This document shows, in pieces, positions 29,172-39,594 of a stretch of DNA of 64,000 nucleotides; position 1 is the first letter of the stretch, and every line of letters starts with the position of its first letter. The notes beneath the pieces are model-generated. The model made no database searches, had not been told where the DNA came from, and worked only from the letters and a program-made list of their open reading frames with translations. Made by a program: the position numbers and the translations under genes. The DNA comes from Calothrix sp. NIES-4105 (lineage in GTDB: Bacteria; Cyanobacteriota; Cyanobacteriia; Cyanobacteriales; Nostocaceae), in NCBI RefSeq assembly GCF_002368415.1, contig NZ_AP018290.1, positions 8,609,717 through 8,673,716 on the forward strand. The letters run 5' to 3'.

Positions 29172-30899
29172 ATGCGAACGAAGCTACAGCCAACCGCTTT
29201 CTACAAACGTTCCGAAGATAAAACAGTGCCAGCAAATCAGCCCTCAACCGATGAACTGCCAACGATTGAATTTCCCACACGCGGGAAACTCAAAGCAAGC
29301 TCTTGGCGGATTCACCAAAAAATAGGCTATGGATATTTTTTAGCAATTGGTATTGGCTTTTTTGGCTCTTTAACTGGATTTATTACTGCTAATTATTACC
29401 GAGGACATGAAATCAGACAGTTACAGCAAGCATCAGAGCAATCTAAACTTTTAGCTAGTTATAAAGATGCGGCATTGGGGACACTGCTCCTTAGCTACAA
29501 GCTGCCTGCTGTCGTAGAAGATAAACAGCAATTACAGCAAAGACTTTCTGCGACGCGCGATAATTTTCAAAGAGCGCAGTTGTCAGAAAAAAAGCTTGCC
29601 TTTTTCCTTGAGGAAAATAAGCGTGATGGTAGTCTAGAGCGAAAACGGTTACGTTCTTTTATCAGTGAGTACGCTAATAACTTAAAATTTTATGTTGGAC
29701 AAGTTGAATCGATTTTGCAAGATGTAGAAGCCAAACCATTAATTGGACAGTCTTCTACAAAGCTTGGTTCTGAGTTACTTTCAGTGATGCGTTCAGAAAC
29801 TGCTACACAGTTAGACCAACTGTCACAAAAGTTACTTGAAACTGTTGAAGCTGCTCAACAAGAAAGTGATAGGCGTTCTAAAGATGTTGAAGAGGCAAAA
29901 ATCTATGAACGTTTGATTACTATCTTAAGTATGGTAGCTTCGGTGGCTGTTGCTGCTATTGTTGCTTGGCGGACTTCGCGCGATATTGCCGAACCTGTTA
30001 TTATTGTTACGCAAGTCGCCGAGCAAGTCGCAAGAAAATCCAACTTTGATTTACGGGCGCCTGTAACAACCGAAGACGAAATTGGGTTGCTCGCAAAATC
30101 ACTTAATAGATTAATAGAAAGAGTTTCGGAAAGAACAAAAGAACTACAGCAAGCAAAAGAAGAAGCGGAAGCAGCTAGCAAAACTAAAAGTCAATTTCTT
30201 GCGAACGTTAGCCACGAGTTACGTACTCCACTTAATGCCGTTATCGGTTTGAGTCAGTTGCTGCAAGACGATGCTGCCGACTTAGGGTTAGAGGGAGATT
30301 TTGCGACTGACCTAGAAACTATTAATTCTGCAGGTAGACATTTACTCGAACTAATAAACGACATTCTCGACTTATCGAAGATTGAAGCGGGTAAAATGAC
30401 GCTTTATCCGGAAACATTTGAAATTGCAACGTTAATAAATAATGTTGTCCTCACAGTCAAACCAGCAATCGAAAAAAATGGTAATGTTTTTGAGATCGAC
30501 TGCGACCCGCAATTAGGAACAATGTATGCTGACCAAACGCGCGTCCGTCAGGTATTATTGAATTTGCTCAGTAATGCTGCTAAATTTACAACGAATGGCA
30601 AAGTTTGTTTGAAAGTACGCACGGAAAAAGAAGACTTTGGCGGTGAGTATCCGCAGGAAAAAATAATCTTTACCGTTGGCGACACTGGTATTGGCATGAC
30701 ATACCATCAGCAGCAGCAGCTATTCAAACCCTTTACTCAAGGTGACGCTTCGACTACTAAAAAGTACGGTGGTACTGGTTTAGGGTTAGCTATTAGCCGT
30801 CATTTTTGCCAAATGATGGGTGGTGAAATTCTGCTTAAAAGCGAACCTGGTAATGGTTCAACTTTTACAGTCAGTTTGCCACTTATGGCAGAAGGATAA
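29172..30899 (+). CDS. membrane sensor histidine kinase with HAMP domain
   Basis: 575 residues. A hydrophilic head of about 50 residues precedes the first membrane helix ([20 protein letters not shown]); an extracytoplasmic helical region of about 175 residues (CHASE3-like four-helix style) ends at the second helix ([19 protein letters not shown]). Then come HAMP ([20 protein letters not shown]), a short coiled coil, the H-box [19 protein letters not shown]-box [14 protein letters not shown]1 VGDTGIGM, F-box and G2 [11 protein letters not shown]. There is no receiver domain and no regulator gene beside it, so it is an orphan kinase of unknown signal. The start ATG has GGGAGG about 10 nt upstream. 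Confidence 0.93.
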   Translation: MRTKLQPTAFYKRSEDKTVPANQPSTDELPTIEFPTRGKLKASSWRIHQKIGYGYFLAIGIGFFGSLTGFITANYYRGHEIRQLQQASEQSKLLASYKDAALGTLLLSYKLPAVVEDKQQLQQRLSATRDNFQRAQLSEKKLAFFLEENKRDGSLERKRLRSFISEYANNLKFYVGQVESILQDVEAKPLIGQSSTKLGSELLSVMRSETATQLDQLSQKLLETVEAAQQESDRRSKDVEEAKIYERLITILSMVASVAVAAIVAWRTSRDIAEPVIIVTQVAEQVARKSNFDLRAPVTTEDEIGLLAKSLNRLIERVSERTKELQQAKEEAEAASKTKSQFLANVSHELRTPLNAVIGLSQLLQDDAADLGLEGDFATDLETINSAGRHLLELINDILDLSKIEAGKMTLYPETFEIATLINNVVLTVKPAIEKNGNVFEIDCDPQLGTMYADQTRVRQVLLNLLSNAAKFTTNGKVCLKVRTEKEDFGGEYPQEKIIFTVGDTGIGMTYHQQQQLFKPFTQGDASTTKKYGGTGLGLAISRHFCQMMGGEILLKSEPGNGSTFTVSLPLMAEG

Positions 30900-31010
30900 A
30901 TTTATTTTCGATTTTTGATTTTCGATTTTGGATTAATCTATAATCCAATATTTGAAGCATTCACCTTGTAGTTCGTTTGTAAGATCTATTAAACACAAAG
31001 GCTGAAAATT

Positions 31011-31262
31011 ATGAACTTCGGAACTATGAACGCGGAAATTAGACTGCTCGATATTGTCGCTTTGGTCGAGGATTTACCGGAATATGGAATATATCGAGGT
31101 CAAGTAGGTACAATTACTGATGTTGTGGCGCCAGATGTATTTGAAGTGGATTTTAGCGATACATCGGGAGAAACATTTGCTGAACTTAATCTCACATCAC
31201 AACAATTAATGGTTTTGCTTCATGAACCAATCTCGTATGTTAGCCAATTTGTACTAAATTAG
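31011..31262 (+). CDS. DUF4926 domain protein
   Basis: 83 residues. The core IRLLDIVALVEDLPEYGIYR, then GQVGTITDVV and a Val/Glu/Asp strand pair (FEVDFSDTSGETFAELNLT) match the small beta-rich DUF4926 family, whose function is unknown. Start chosen at the ATG with AAAGG about 10 nt upstream; an internal ATG (residue 6) is possible. It is short, isolated between the kinase and the hydrolase on the same strand, and may belong to a degraded toxin-antitoxin-like locus, but no partner is visible. Confidence 0.82.
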   Translation: MNFGTMNAEIRLLDIVALVEDLPEYGIYRGQVGTITDVVAPDVFEVDFSDTSGETFAELNLTSQQLMVLLHEPISYVSQFVLN

Positions 31263-31362
31263 TTTTTTTAACTACAAGTGCTTTAATCTCGCCGTAAGCC
31301 ATGCTAATTGTTGTTTTCATTCGCAAGTTCTGGTTAATCTCATATGCTATAACGGAAAAAAT

Positions 31363-32415
31363 ATGGCATTATTTGATACAGAATTAATTATGAACACAAT
31401 TAGTAATCAGCTACCTATACCAGCGCACTTTAAACGTGATAAAGTCAGCGAGGTTTGGCGAGTACCTTATCAGCAACGTGCAGTTGAGGCATCTCAATGG
31501 GCAAAGCAACATCAAATAAAACATAGTCTTGAAGATAAAACTCGTGTTTGCTTGCTTTTAATAGATGTTCAAAATACGTTTTGCATTCCTGATTTTGAGT
31601 TATTTGTTGGTGGTCGGTCTGGACGCGGCGCCGTTGAAGATAATATACGTATATGTGAATTTATATATCGCAACTTAGGAACAATTACAACAATTGTCCC
31701 AACGATAGATACTCACACAGCAATGCAAATTTTCCATCCAATATTTTGGATAAATTCAGCAGGGGAACATCCAATACCCTCAGCAACTAATATTACACCT
31801 GCTGATATTGATAACGGTACTTGGAAAGTTAACCCAGCAGTAGCTTACAGCTTAAAATATAACTACGAATTCTTAGAAAAACACGCATATCATTACGTAG
31901 CAAAACTTACGCAAAATGGTAAATATCCTTTAACAGTATGGCCATATCATTCGATGTTTGGAGGTATTGGTCATGCTTTAGTATCAGCAGTTGAAGAAGC
32001 GATATTTTTCCACTGTATTGCCAGAAACAGCCAAACGCAATTTGAAATTAAAGGTGATAATCCTCTAACAGAGAACTACTCAGTCCTACGTCCAGAAGTG
32101 ATGTCAGGATTTGATAATCAACCAATTGCTCAAAAAAACGCGCGTTTAATTAAACAATTATTAGAATACGATGCTGTAATTATTGCTGGACAAGCAAAAA
32201 GTCACTGTGTTGCTTGGACTATTGATGATTTATTAACAGATATACAGCTTCAAGATGCCTCTTTGGCAAAAAAAATCTATTTATTAGAAGACTGTACTTC
32301 GCCTGTTGTCGTACCAGGAGTGGTAGATTATACCGAAGCCGCAAATGCCGCGTATGCTAGGTTTGCCGACTCTGGAATGCATATAGTAAAATCTAACGAA
32401 GGTTTTACCTTGTAG
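31363..32415 (+). CDS. isochorismatase-family cysteine hydrolase
   Basis: 350 residues, longer than typical nicotinamidases (about 200). The catalytic Asp is in LLLIDVQNTFCIPDF and the nucleophilic Cys in IIAGQAKSHCVAWTIDDLL; the cis-peptide region precedes it. Inserted segments around residues 100-220 (PTIDTHTAMQIFHPIFW, VWPYHSMFGGIGHALVSAVE) carry the His and Asp residues expected for the metal or substrate pocket in nicotinamidases. The substrate is not determinable. The stop codon TAG lies at the very edge of an inverted-repeat element (32414-32744), so the last residue may have been set by that insertion. Confidence 0.88.
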   Translation: MALFDTELIMNTISNQLPIPAHFKRDKVSEVWRVPYQQRAVEASQWAKQHQIKHSLEDKTRVCLLLIDVQNTFCIPDFELFVGGRSGRGAVEDNIRICEFIYRNLGTITTIVPTIDTHTAMQIFHPIFWINSAGEHPIPSATNITPADIDNGTWKVNPAVAYSLKYNYEFLEKHAYHYVAKLTQNGKYPLTVWPYHSMFGGIGHALVSAVEEAIFFHCIARNSQTQFEIKGDNPLTENYSVLRPEVMSGFDNQPIAQKNARLIKQLLEYDAVIIAGQAKSHCVAWTIDDLLTDIQLQDASLAKKIYLLEDCTSPVVVPGVVDYTEAANAAYARFADSGMHIVKSNEGFTL

Positions 32416-32744
32416 CATATCTGTCTTGTGATGTGCAGTGTATGTAATTCTTTTTACCTTATTAGGCGCAGAGGGCACAGAGAAGAGAGGTGTGGGCATA
32501 AAATCGGTGCCTATCTCTTAGAATAAATAAGTAGCTACAAATAACAGAGAAACTCATGAAAACTCAAATCTATCCGTGTTAAGATTCCCGATTTCTTCAA
32601 GAAGTCGGGAATCTAAAACATTAAATTTGGGGGGTAGGCGCCCTTCCTCGCGCCTCTCTTAACTCTTATCTCTGTGGACTCTGTGTCTAATAAGGTAAAA
32701 ATAATGATTCGTTTGCCCACTGCACATCACAAGACAGATGTGCT
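32414..32744. mobile_element. MITE-like element with 27-bp terminal inverted repeats
   Basis: The left end AGCATATCTGTCTTGTGATG (then TGCAGTG) is repeated inverted at the right end with one mismatch in 27. Further inward, TTTTTACCTTATTAG and an AGAG/CACAGAG tract are also repeated inverted. The interior has no gene and includes a GATTCCCGA hairpin (32582-32614) like that at 3051-3085. TA dinucleotides flank both ends (32413-32414 and 32743-32744). It lies between two convergent genes, so a double terminator is the main alternative. Confidence 0.6.
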
Positions 32745-32754
32745 AGAGCTGGTG

Positions 32755-33699
32755 CTATTTTAAATAGTCTTGGGGGTTTAGGGCTTTCCAACCTAAGTCA
32801 GAACTGGTACGGACTTCAAAGTGTAGGTGGGGTTGGGGTGATGTTGGTTGTCCGGTGGTACCGACTGTACCAAGGATGTCACCAAGAAGAACTTTTTGAC
32901 CTTTTGTGACTTTGATTGTTTCTAGTTGGGCGTAACGAGTTTGTAAACCTTGGGCGTGGTTGATTATTACTAAGTTTCCATAGCTACCTTGTGTACCTGC
33001 AAATACTACTGTTCCATCTTTGGTTGCTTGTACTGATGTTCCTACTGGCGCCAGTAGGTCTATTCCGCTATGGAAAAATACTTCGCCATTTTTAGGATTA
33101 TTTTGCCATCCGTAGGATAAAGCTATTGTTGCAGCTTGCGTGAGGGGATAACCAGTAAGAACTGGTGCAGGCTGCGTTGTAGAATTATTATTTATAGAGT
33201 TTATATTGTCTGTTTGATTGAGTGGGCGCCTTGACTGTGGAACAAACACAAGTCGAGGTGTGGATTGACAACCGTTAACTTCAAATAGTACATCAGCACG
33301 AATTTTATATTGCTTTGCAATATCGCGCCAAGTCATTGAGCGCGGCACTTCGACGATAATACCATCGTAGGGAGGAATAAGTATTTGATTACCTTGTTGA
33401 ATTTGACGGTTTTGCAGCCCTGGATTCATGGTAAGAATTGATTTAGGCGTAAGATTGTACGCCTGGGCTATGCGTTCCAGGGTTTCACCATTAGATACTG
33501 TATGGCGCAAAAATCTCGATAATGCAGGCCTTGGACAATTGCTGCTGCTTTGGGCTAGCGTAATTGATGTAAATGCTAATAATACTGCGGATATGTTAAA
33601 TACGTAACAAATTATCGGCTTGAAGTTAGGAATTTTCTTAACAATAGTGTAAGGAACATTAGTACGGGGAGATTTCATGCATGAATCCAAGCTTTGCAT
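32755..33699 (-). CDS. LysM and M23 peptidase domain protein
   Basis: 314 residues. A signal or anchor segment (IICYVFNISAVLLAFTSITL) at about residues 30-50 is followed by two LysM modules (HTVSNGETLERIAQAYNLTP and RSMTWRDIAKQYKIRADVLF) and a C-terminal M23 metallopeptidase. Zinc ligands are visible in FFHSGIDLLAP (H-x3-D) and PHLHFEVRT (H-x-H). It should cut peptide cross-bridges in peptidoglycan, in the periplasm. The long N-terminal head suggests that a later start (for example Met-8, MKSPRTN) may be real. Convergent with the hydrolase gene across the inverted-repeat element. Confidence 0.93.
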   Translation of the reverse strand: MQSLDSCMKSPRTNVPYTIVKKIPNFKPIICYVFNISAVLLAFTSITLAQSSSNCPRPALSRFLRHTVSNGETLERIAQAYNLTPKSILTMNPGLQNRQIQQGNQILIPPYDGIIVEVPRSMTWRDIAKQYKIRADVLFEVNGCQSTPRLVFVPQSRRPLNQTDNINSINNNSTTQPAPVLTGYPLTQAATIALSYGWQNNPKNGEVFFHSGIDLLAPVGTSVQATKDGTVVFAGTQGSYGNLVIINHAQGLQTRYAQLETIKVTKGQKVLLGDILGTVGTTGQPTSPQPHLHFEVRTSSDLGWKALNPQDYLK

Positions 33700-33981
33700 T
33701 AAATAATTTTAGGTTTAATTTTAGGTTTTAGATAGAGATTTGATATTAAGTGTCTCCATATAATACGGGTATTACGAAATAACCAATGAATACATGGCTA
33801 TGACTAGTAATTACCAGTGAGGAGTTCCACACAAAACACAAATAAAGTCTCAAAGCCTTGTCTGTATAGTGTTATACGCACCTCGCTCTTTCAACTTCGC
33901 TTTTTGCTTGATTAAACTTATAGATTAGTACTTGCATTGTAGCTTTACTTTAAATTATTGAACTCTTACGTGTTATTACTT

Positions 33982-35214
33982 ATGAAATTACCCTTAAAGC
34001 AACTATTTGTTTATTTTTCCCTTGTAACGGTCGGTGGGATGTTTGGTGGTAGTACGGTATTGTTCGCTAATTCTTTTGTGTACCCACAGGGAAGGCGCCA
34101 ATTCTTAGAGTTAAGACAAGAGTTAAGAAATGTTACAGTCTCTTCAACCCCAGATACGATAGTGACTCCAAGAGTAGGAGGTGTAATTGGGGCAATTGGA
34201 AAGGAAGATGTAAATTTTATTGCAGCGGCAGCTCAACGTACAGGCCCAGCAGTTGTACGAATTAATGCAACACGTAAAGTCGCAAACCCAATCTCGGACG
34301 CATTCAAAAATCCTATATTAAAGCGATTTTTTGGTGAAAACGAGCAACCAGTACCCCAAGAACGAATTGAAAGAGGTACTGGTTCAGGTTTTGTCTTAAC
34401 TCAAGATGGTCAAATACTTACGAATGCCCATGTCGTCGCTGATACTGACACAGTGCAGGTGACGCTTAAAGATGGTCGAACTTATGAAGGAAAAGTTGTA
34501 GGAGTCGATACAGTCACAGATGTTGCCGCCGTTAAAATTGATGGTTCTAAGCTACCAACTGTAAAATTAGGCAGTTCGCAAAATTTGATTCCTGGACAGT
34601 GGGCAATTGCAATTGGTAATCCACTCGGTTTGGATAATACTGTGACGATTGGCATTATTAGCGCTACCGACCGCACCAGCGCCCAAGTTGGTGTACCAGA
34701 AAAAAGAGTTAGTTTTATTCAAACTGATGCTGCTATTAACCCAGGTAACTCAGGTGGACCGCTTCTCAATTCCCAAGGTGATGTAATTGGCGTGAATACG
34801 GCTATCCGTGCTGATGCACAAGGTTTAGGGTTTGCTATTCCCATCGAAACTGCCGCGCGTATTGCTGGTGAACTATTTACAAAAGGGCGCGTCGAACATC
34901 CCTTCTTGGGAATTGAGATGGTAGATTTAACTCCAAACAAAAAACAGCAAATCAATCAAGAAAATAACCTAGATATAAAGCAAGATACCGGAATATTGAT
35001 TAAGGAAATTAGTCAAAATTCCCCAGCTCAAAAAGCCGGACTTCTCCGTGGCGATTTAATAGTCAAAGTTAATCGCAAACCTGTGAGAACAGCCGCTCAA
35101 GTTCAAAAGCTCGTAGAATCAAGCTCAGTCGGCGACATCCTAGAAATAGAGGTCAACCGTAAGGGTTTTATTCAAGCTTTCAAAATCCAATCGGGAGCTT
35201 ACCCAAAAAGTTAG
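33982..35214 (+). CDS. HtrA/Deg-family serine protease with PDZ domain
   Basis: About 410 residues. An N-terminal signal or membrane anchor (LFVYFSLVTVGGMFGGSTVL) leads to a trypsin-like domain with His in LTNAHVVADTD, Asp in TDVAAVKIDG and Ser in INPGNSGGPLLNSQG, followed by one PDZ domain (QDTGILIKEISQNSPAQKAG). Cyanobacteria carry three such proteases (HtrA, HhoA, HhoB) for quality control of extracytoplasmic proteins; which one this is cannot be settled by eye. I prefer the ATG at 33982, next to the anchor, over a TTG at 33958. Confidence 0.95.
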   Translation: MKLPLKQLFVYFSLVTVGGMFGGSTVLFANSFVYPQGRRQFLELRQELRNVTVSSTPDTIVTPRVGGVIGAIGKEDVNFIAAAAQRTGPAVVRINATRKVANPISDAFKNPILKRFFGENEQPVPQERIERGTGSGFVLTQDGQILTNAHVVADTDTVQVTLKDGRTYEGKVVGVDTVTDVAAVKIDGSKLPTVKLGSSQNLIPGQWAIAIGNPLGLDNTVTIGIISATDRTSAQVGVPEKRVSFIQTDAAINPGNSGGPLLNSQGDVIGVNTAIRADAQGLGFAIPIETAARIAGELFTKGRVEHPFLGIEMVDLTPNKKQQINQENNLDIKQDTGILIKEISQNSPAQKAGLLRGDLIVKVNRKPVRTAAQVQKLVESSSVGDILEIEVNRKGFIQAFKIQSGAYPKS

Positions 35215-35274
35215 TTACACCTTGTGCGATTAGAGTCATTAACTAGCGCACGATTAGCCATTTAATTAATTGCG

Positions 35275-35625
35275 CTAGGGATGGCTACTATTCAAATTAT
35301 CTAAATGCATTCGCTGTTCCATCTGGCGTAGAAAATATCCTGTCATCATCGCCGATGCCAACAGTCCGGCTAAATTGTCGCGGTCAGTTGTGATTTGTAC
35401 GTTGAAGTTTTCGGGAGGCAGCATCCCGACAAGACCTTGGACATTTTGCGATATGATTTGTTTGATTTCCGGGCTGACAGATTGGGCGACGCGCGCTAAA
35501 ACTTCCGGTGATTGGTGCTGGAGATAATTGAGTAACGGATTTGGGTGTTCCTCAAAACTCTCGCTCATGAACTCAGAAGTGCGTCCATCAAAGTTGTCAT
35601 TCAAAAAGTTAGGGTCAAATACCAT
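35275..35625 (-). CDS. DUF760 domain protein
   Basis: 116 residues. The core NPLLNYLQHQSPEVLARVAQ, then PEIKQIISQNVQGLVGMLPP and DNLAGLLASAMMTGYFLRQM, matches DUF760, a family found in cyanobacteria and plastids. Plant members have been linked to plastid protein turnover; the cyanobacterial role is unknown. Short and soluble, no signal. Convergent with the HtrA gene, 60 bp away, and upstream of nothing obviously related. Confidence 0.88.
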   Translation of the reverse strand: MVFDPNFLNDNFDGRTSEFMSESFEEHPNPLLNYLQHQSPEVLARVAQSVSPEIKQIISQNVQGLVGMLPPENFNVQITTDRDNLAGLLASAMMTGYFLRQMEQRMHLDNLNSSHP

Positions 35626-35740
35626 TGGCTATTTTTTTTAGCTTGAGTTGCTAATTCTACTCTAAACCATAGCATCAAGAGGGAGCCACATTCCAAGGGG
35701 TGAAAGGCAGAATTTCAACCTCAATACGCGCACGCAGTTA

Positions 35741-36274
35741 TTAGCTTGCTTCTGCTTGTGGTAAGAGTTCTAATTCTAACTGACGTTCTTCTTGTCGTGG
35801 TACAAAGGGTTGCGGAAGTTGTTCGATTTGGAAGTACTGGTTAAACTTTGAGGTTGTTTGTAACGAGTACGAACGAGAATCGCTATCACGGCGCTTACGT
35901 ATAAAACCTTGCTCAACTAATTCTTGAACATGTTGATATGCTCCAGAACCGCGCACATTAATCAAATCGCTTTGTTTAATGGGACTATGAAGTGCAATCG
36001 CTGCCAGAGTTCTTAAGGCGCCAACACCTAATTCTACCGGAATCAACGTTTGTACTAAGTCTTGATAATCTGAACGTACTTGCAGACAGTAACCACCTGG
36101 TGTTTCCACTACTTCCAAAGCAGTATCTCGACGGGCATATTCATCAATCAGTTCAATAACTCCCTCTTCTGCCGTCATACGGTCGCACGCTGCATATTCG
36201 GCTATTTCGCCAATAGACAAGGGTCTACCCTTTAAATAGAGAATTGCTTCGATTTTTGTCGCTGCTATACTCAT
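35741..36274 (-). CDS. scpB: segregation and condensation protein ScpB
   Basis: About 177 residues. Two winged-helix domains: the first starts ATKIEAILYLKGRPLSIGEI, the second includes VELGVGALRTLAAIALHSPI and GSGAYQHVQELVEQGFI. ScpB forms the SMC-ScpA-ScpB condensin that helps chromosome organisation. I chose the ATG at 36274 (MSIAATKIEAIL) because the cyanobacterial family begins here; the frame extends 20 codons upstream to 36334, but that extension is unlike the family. A Glu/Gln-rich tail ends the protein. It follows ispD by 74 bp on the same strand. Confidence 0.93.
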   Translation of the reverse strand: MSIAATKIEAILYLKGRPLSIGEIAEYAACDRMTAEEGVIELIDEYARRDTALEVVETPGGYCLQVRSDYQDLVQTLIPVELGVGALRTLAAIALHSPIKQSDLINVRGSGAYQHVQELVEQGFIRKRRDSDSRSYSLQTTSKFNQYFQIEQLPQPFVPRQEERQLELELLPQAEAS

Positions 36275-36347
36275 TGGCTTCGGGGACAAATAACAAGTGG
36301 GACGGATTATACTTTTATTTACTAGTAATGTCAAGTCGATTCCAAAA

Positions 36348-37031
36348 TTAAGCCTTTCTTTGATTAAGTATAAATTCGGCGATTGCTAAGTCTTGGGGTG
36401 TAGTAACTTTCAAATTGGTTTCCTCCCCTTCTACGATTTTGACGTTAATATCACATTTCTCGAATAAAGCGGCATCGTCAGTAACTTCCCAACCGTTTTT
36501 TACTCCTAACTCATGACATTGTTTTAGTAATTTTACGTCAAAAGCTTGTGGGGTTTGTGCCGCCCATAAATTTTTTCGGTCGGGTGTGCTATTAATTATC
36601 CCACTTTCATCAACAACTTTAATCGTATCTTTTACGGGTATTGCTGCGATTAAACCAGCACAAGTACGTACAGTTACAGCACATCTATCGAATAAAGCAG
36701 GAGTAGCAAGACATCTGGCGCCATCATGAATTAGTACAAGTTCTGCACCATATGGCAACGCCTTTAAGCCATTGTATACAGATTGTTGTCTCGTGGCGCC
36801 GCCAATTATAAGTTGTACTGGTTTGCTCAAATTTAAGGACGATAAGATTAGATTAAGGTCAGGCCAGTCAGTAGGCTGTGATATAATGCCAATCCACTTA
36901 ATTTCAACAGATGCTTCTGCCGCTAGTAACGTCCAAGCGATGATAGGACGCTCCTTGAGCAAGAGTAAAAGTTTATTGCGGTCGCTTCCCATCCGCTTAC
37001 CCATACCCGCAGCCGGAATTAGTAGATACAT
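36348..37031 (-). CDS. ispD: 2-C-methyl-D-erythritol 4-phosphate cytidylyltransferase
   Basis: About 227 residues. The nucleotide-binding loop IPAAGMGKRMGSDRNKLLLL, the family signature VLIHDGARCLATP, and the Arg/Lys region TTRQQSVYNGL are all present. It makes CDP-ME in the MEP isoprenoid pathway, which supplies carotenoids, phytol and quinone side chains. The ATG at 37031 starts MYLLIPAAG, where the family begins; an upstream ATG adds ten residues and is less likely. Confidence 0.96.
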   Translation of the reverse strand: MYLLIPAAGMGKRMGSDRNKLLLLLKERPIIAWTLLAAEASVEIKWIGIISQPTDWPDLNLILSSLNLSKPVQLIIGGATRQQSVYNGLKALPYGAELVLIHDGARCLATPALFDRCAVTVRTCAGLIAAIPVKDTIKVVDESGIINSTPDRKNLWAAQTPQAFDVKLLKQCHELGVKNGWEVTDDAALFEKCDINVKIVEGEETNLKVTTPQDLAIAEFILNQRKA

Positions 37032-37150
37032 ATTAATAAAAGCTAAAACAAGAATATTCAATATACCGCTAAATCCCTCTCAATTAACCATTAACTGCAA
37101 ACAACTAATAAAATAATGAGCGAGTAGCCGTAAGAGCGAAAATAATAATT

Positions 37151-38092
37151 ATGCGAGTAGTAGCCCTTGTCTCAGGTGGAATAGGCGACCAAATTCTCTT
37201 TTTTCCGACAATCGATACAATTAGGCGCCATTATCCAGACGCGCAAATCGATGTCGTTGCATCAAGCACAAGTAAGGCTGCTTACCGAGTAAGTAAGTCA
37301 GTGTCAGAAGTTATAGCGTTTGATTTTCAAGACCGTAATAGTTTGGCTGACTGGGGTAACTTAGTCGGCACACTTCGTGACCGTGAGTATGATGTTGCGA
37401 TTACTCTAGAACAAAGTTGGGGTGTAGGTCTTGTGCTGTGGTTAACAGGAATTCCCACTCGTATCGGCTTTCTGGGTAAAGGTTCAGGGTTTTTAACTTA
37501 TAAAATACCTATGAACACCGAACAGTACCTTGCTAGTACATATCATGATCTGCTTAAAGGTTTGGGTATTAATTCGCCTTGTCCTGAATTAGCACTCAAC
37601 GTCCCAAAACCAGATATCGAATGGGCTGAAAATGAACAAAAACGGCTTGGAGTCAAAGATACAGGGTATGTGCTAATATCTGGTACCACGAATCAAACCT
37701 CATTGAATGATGTTTACCCAGTACAAAATTGGCTAAAAATTATTCAAGATTGGAAACTATCTCAAAAAGATATGCCAATAGTCGCGGTTGCATCCAAGGC
37801 AAACGAAGAATTAGTACGTATTCTTAAAGAGCAGCAGCCCAATCTTAAAGTTACCGCTCCTGACAATATTGGTAAATTAGCCGCGATGATTGCAGGCGCC
37901 AACTTAATGGTATGTGACTCAAGCTATCCTATGCACTTAAGTGTAGCGGTTCAAACCTTTACAATTGCCTTGTTGAGCTATTCGGGCACTCGGATGCTAC
38001 CTCAAAACGACTTTTTAAGAGTCATCGAATCACCTACTGGTAAGGTCGGGGATATTTCAAGTAAAACCGTTTTAGAAAAAATCTGGGGTTAA
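37151..38092 (+). CDS. glycosyltransferase family 9 (heptosyltransferase-like)
   Basis: 313 residues with the two-domain GT-B fold of ADP-heptose:LPS heptosyltransferases. Markers are the N-terminal VALVSGGIGDQILFFPTIDT, the central RIGFLGKGSGFLTYKIPM, and the C-terminal KLAAMIAGANLMVCDSSYPM, where GT9 proteins bind the sugar nucleotide. The donor and acceptor are unknown; cyanobacterial LPS often lacks heptose, so the family name should not be taken literally. No other glycan genes are adjacent. A 1.5-kb spacer follows. Confidence 0.88.
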   Translation: MRVVALVSGGIGDQILFFPTIDTIRRHYPDAQIDVVASSTSKAAYRVSKSVSEVIAFDFQDRNSLADWGNLVGTLRDREYDVAITLEQSWGVGLVLWLTGIPTRIGFLGKGSGFLTYKIPMNTEQYLASTYHDLLKGLGINSPCPELALNVPKPDIEWAENEQKRLGVKDTGYVLISGTTNQTSLNDVYPVQNWLKIIQDWKLSQKDMPIVAVASKANEELVRILKEQQPNLKVTAPDNIGKLAAMIAGANLMVCDSSYPMHLSVAVQTFTIALLSYSGTRMLPQNDFLRVIESPTGKVGDISSKTVLEKIWG

Positions 38093-39594
38093 TAGCAGCG
38101 GTTAATCAGTTAGCTTATTAATCTAAAATCGTTTTTAATTGTTTCATTTTTCCCTAGGCAGGCAAATTAGTCTGCCTTAATACAATTATCAATTTCTTTC
38201 TGAAAAATTAAATAATCTTAAAAAATTATAAACAACCATATTCACATTCTAATGTAGCAAAACGTAAGCCTATCAAGCAAAATAGTTAATTGTAATCTGT
38301 AATACCTACCTAAATCTAAAATAATTATTTTTTACTAGTGTTTTTCAAAGATTTATATAGTATTATTTAAGACCAGCTAAAAAATAACTAGCACTTCTTA
38401 AAGTTATTGTTTCTAATCAAGAAATAAATAGCTTGAGTTAGGTCTAGAGTAATTTTAGTCTATATCTAAAGGCTGATGTTGCCTTGAAAAAACGAAAAAG
38501 CATATGAAACTACTTGAAATTTTATTACTCAAGTTAGAAACTAAGTTAACAGTTAATTTGAAGTGAAAAAATGAATAGAATTTTGCTTAATGTTACATCT
38601 GACTGAGTATAGAAGGTTGCGATGCTGACAATCAAGTATGCTATATCACATTACGAGATGCTTGAACTTTTGTTTAATTACTTAGCGTTCGCGTCCAATA
38701 CTTATAAGGTGTTAGACATTATGTTAAAACAATTGTAATTCAGAATACCTATTAATAGTAAATGAGTGGTATGACCCCTCTGTACAAATTTAGGTAGAAC
38801 TAATTATTATATTAATCTTTGAACGAAGGTTTGGCTCTGAGGTTTTTGCATTAAATATTTATGATTGTGTTAAGCGTTTAGGCGCCGTAACGAGAGTTCG
38901 TGCATTCCAGTTCTCTACGGCTTACGAATTCGCGCGCAGTCGTGCATCCCAAATTACATTTGACAAATGTAAAATAAACACATTGCATTTCAGATGCTTA
39001 CTCCGTAAGGGTTTAAAGGCAACTGAAAAAAAATTAAAATTTTTTAGAGAAATCTGTTAGTTTCTGCAAATCTTTGGGAACACTATATAGGACTGATATT
39101 AGAGACGCATATAGTGAGTCTCTAAACTTTGTTATTTAACTTAACATCGCAGTTCTAACATCAACTTAAATTTGTCAAGTATAGCATTTAGCAATTATGG
39201 TCAAATGCAATATAGGCAGCATGTATTCAAAGTTACAAACTTAATTGATCAGTGGATACTACCAAAGGAGGATGTTTAAGCTGTGGTGTTAATTTAAGTA
39301 GATGAAAGTTATTAAGTCTAACTTAAATCAAGAACGGAAGTGATTAAGAAATTTAGAATAATGTAGCGAAACTACTTACCAAAATAATAAATTTAGGTTA
39401 GAAAATAGATAAGCCAATATTGCAATTGGGTTAAGACTATCTAATCTTACAGGTAAAAAACTACCAATATATTTGTTTTGGTGTGATGGATACGGGTTAA
39501 ATAAACCGCCATGTTCTGTATTTCGTTCCTTCCCTCTTGCTGTGAATTAGGGGCATTTGCAAACAGAATTGATTACTATCAAGGGGACAATATA
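38093..39594. other. 1.5-kb AT-rich non-coding region
   Basis: No reading frame with coding character and no RNA family I can name. It includes a TTAGAGAC...GTCTCTAA hairpin at 39099-39125 and a repeated TCGTGCATYCC (about 38897 and 38942) around a GGCGCC-containing patch. Probably long untranslated regions plus degraded DNA. Confidence 0.4.
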
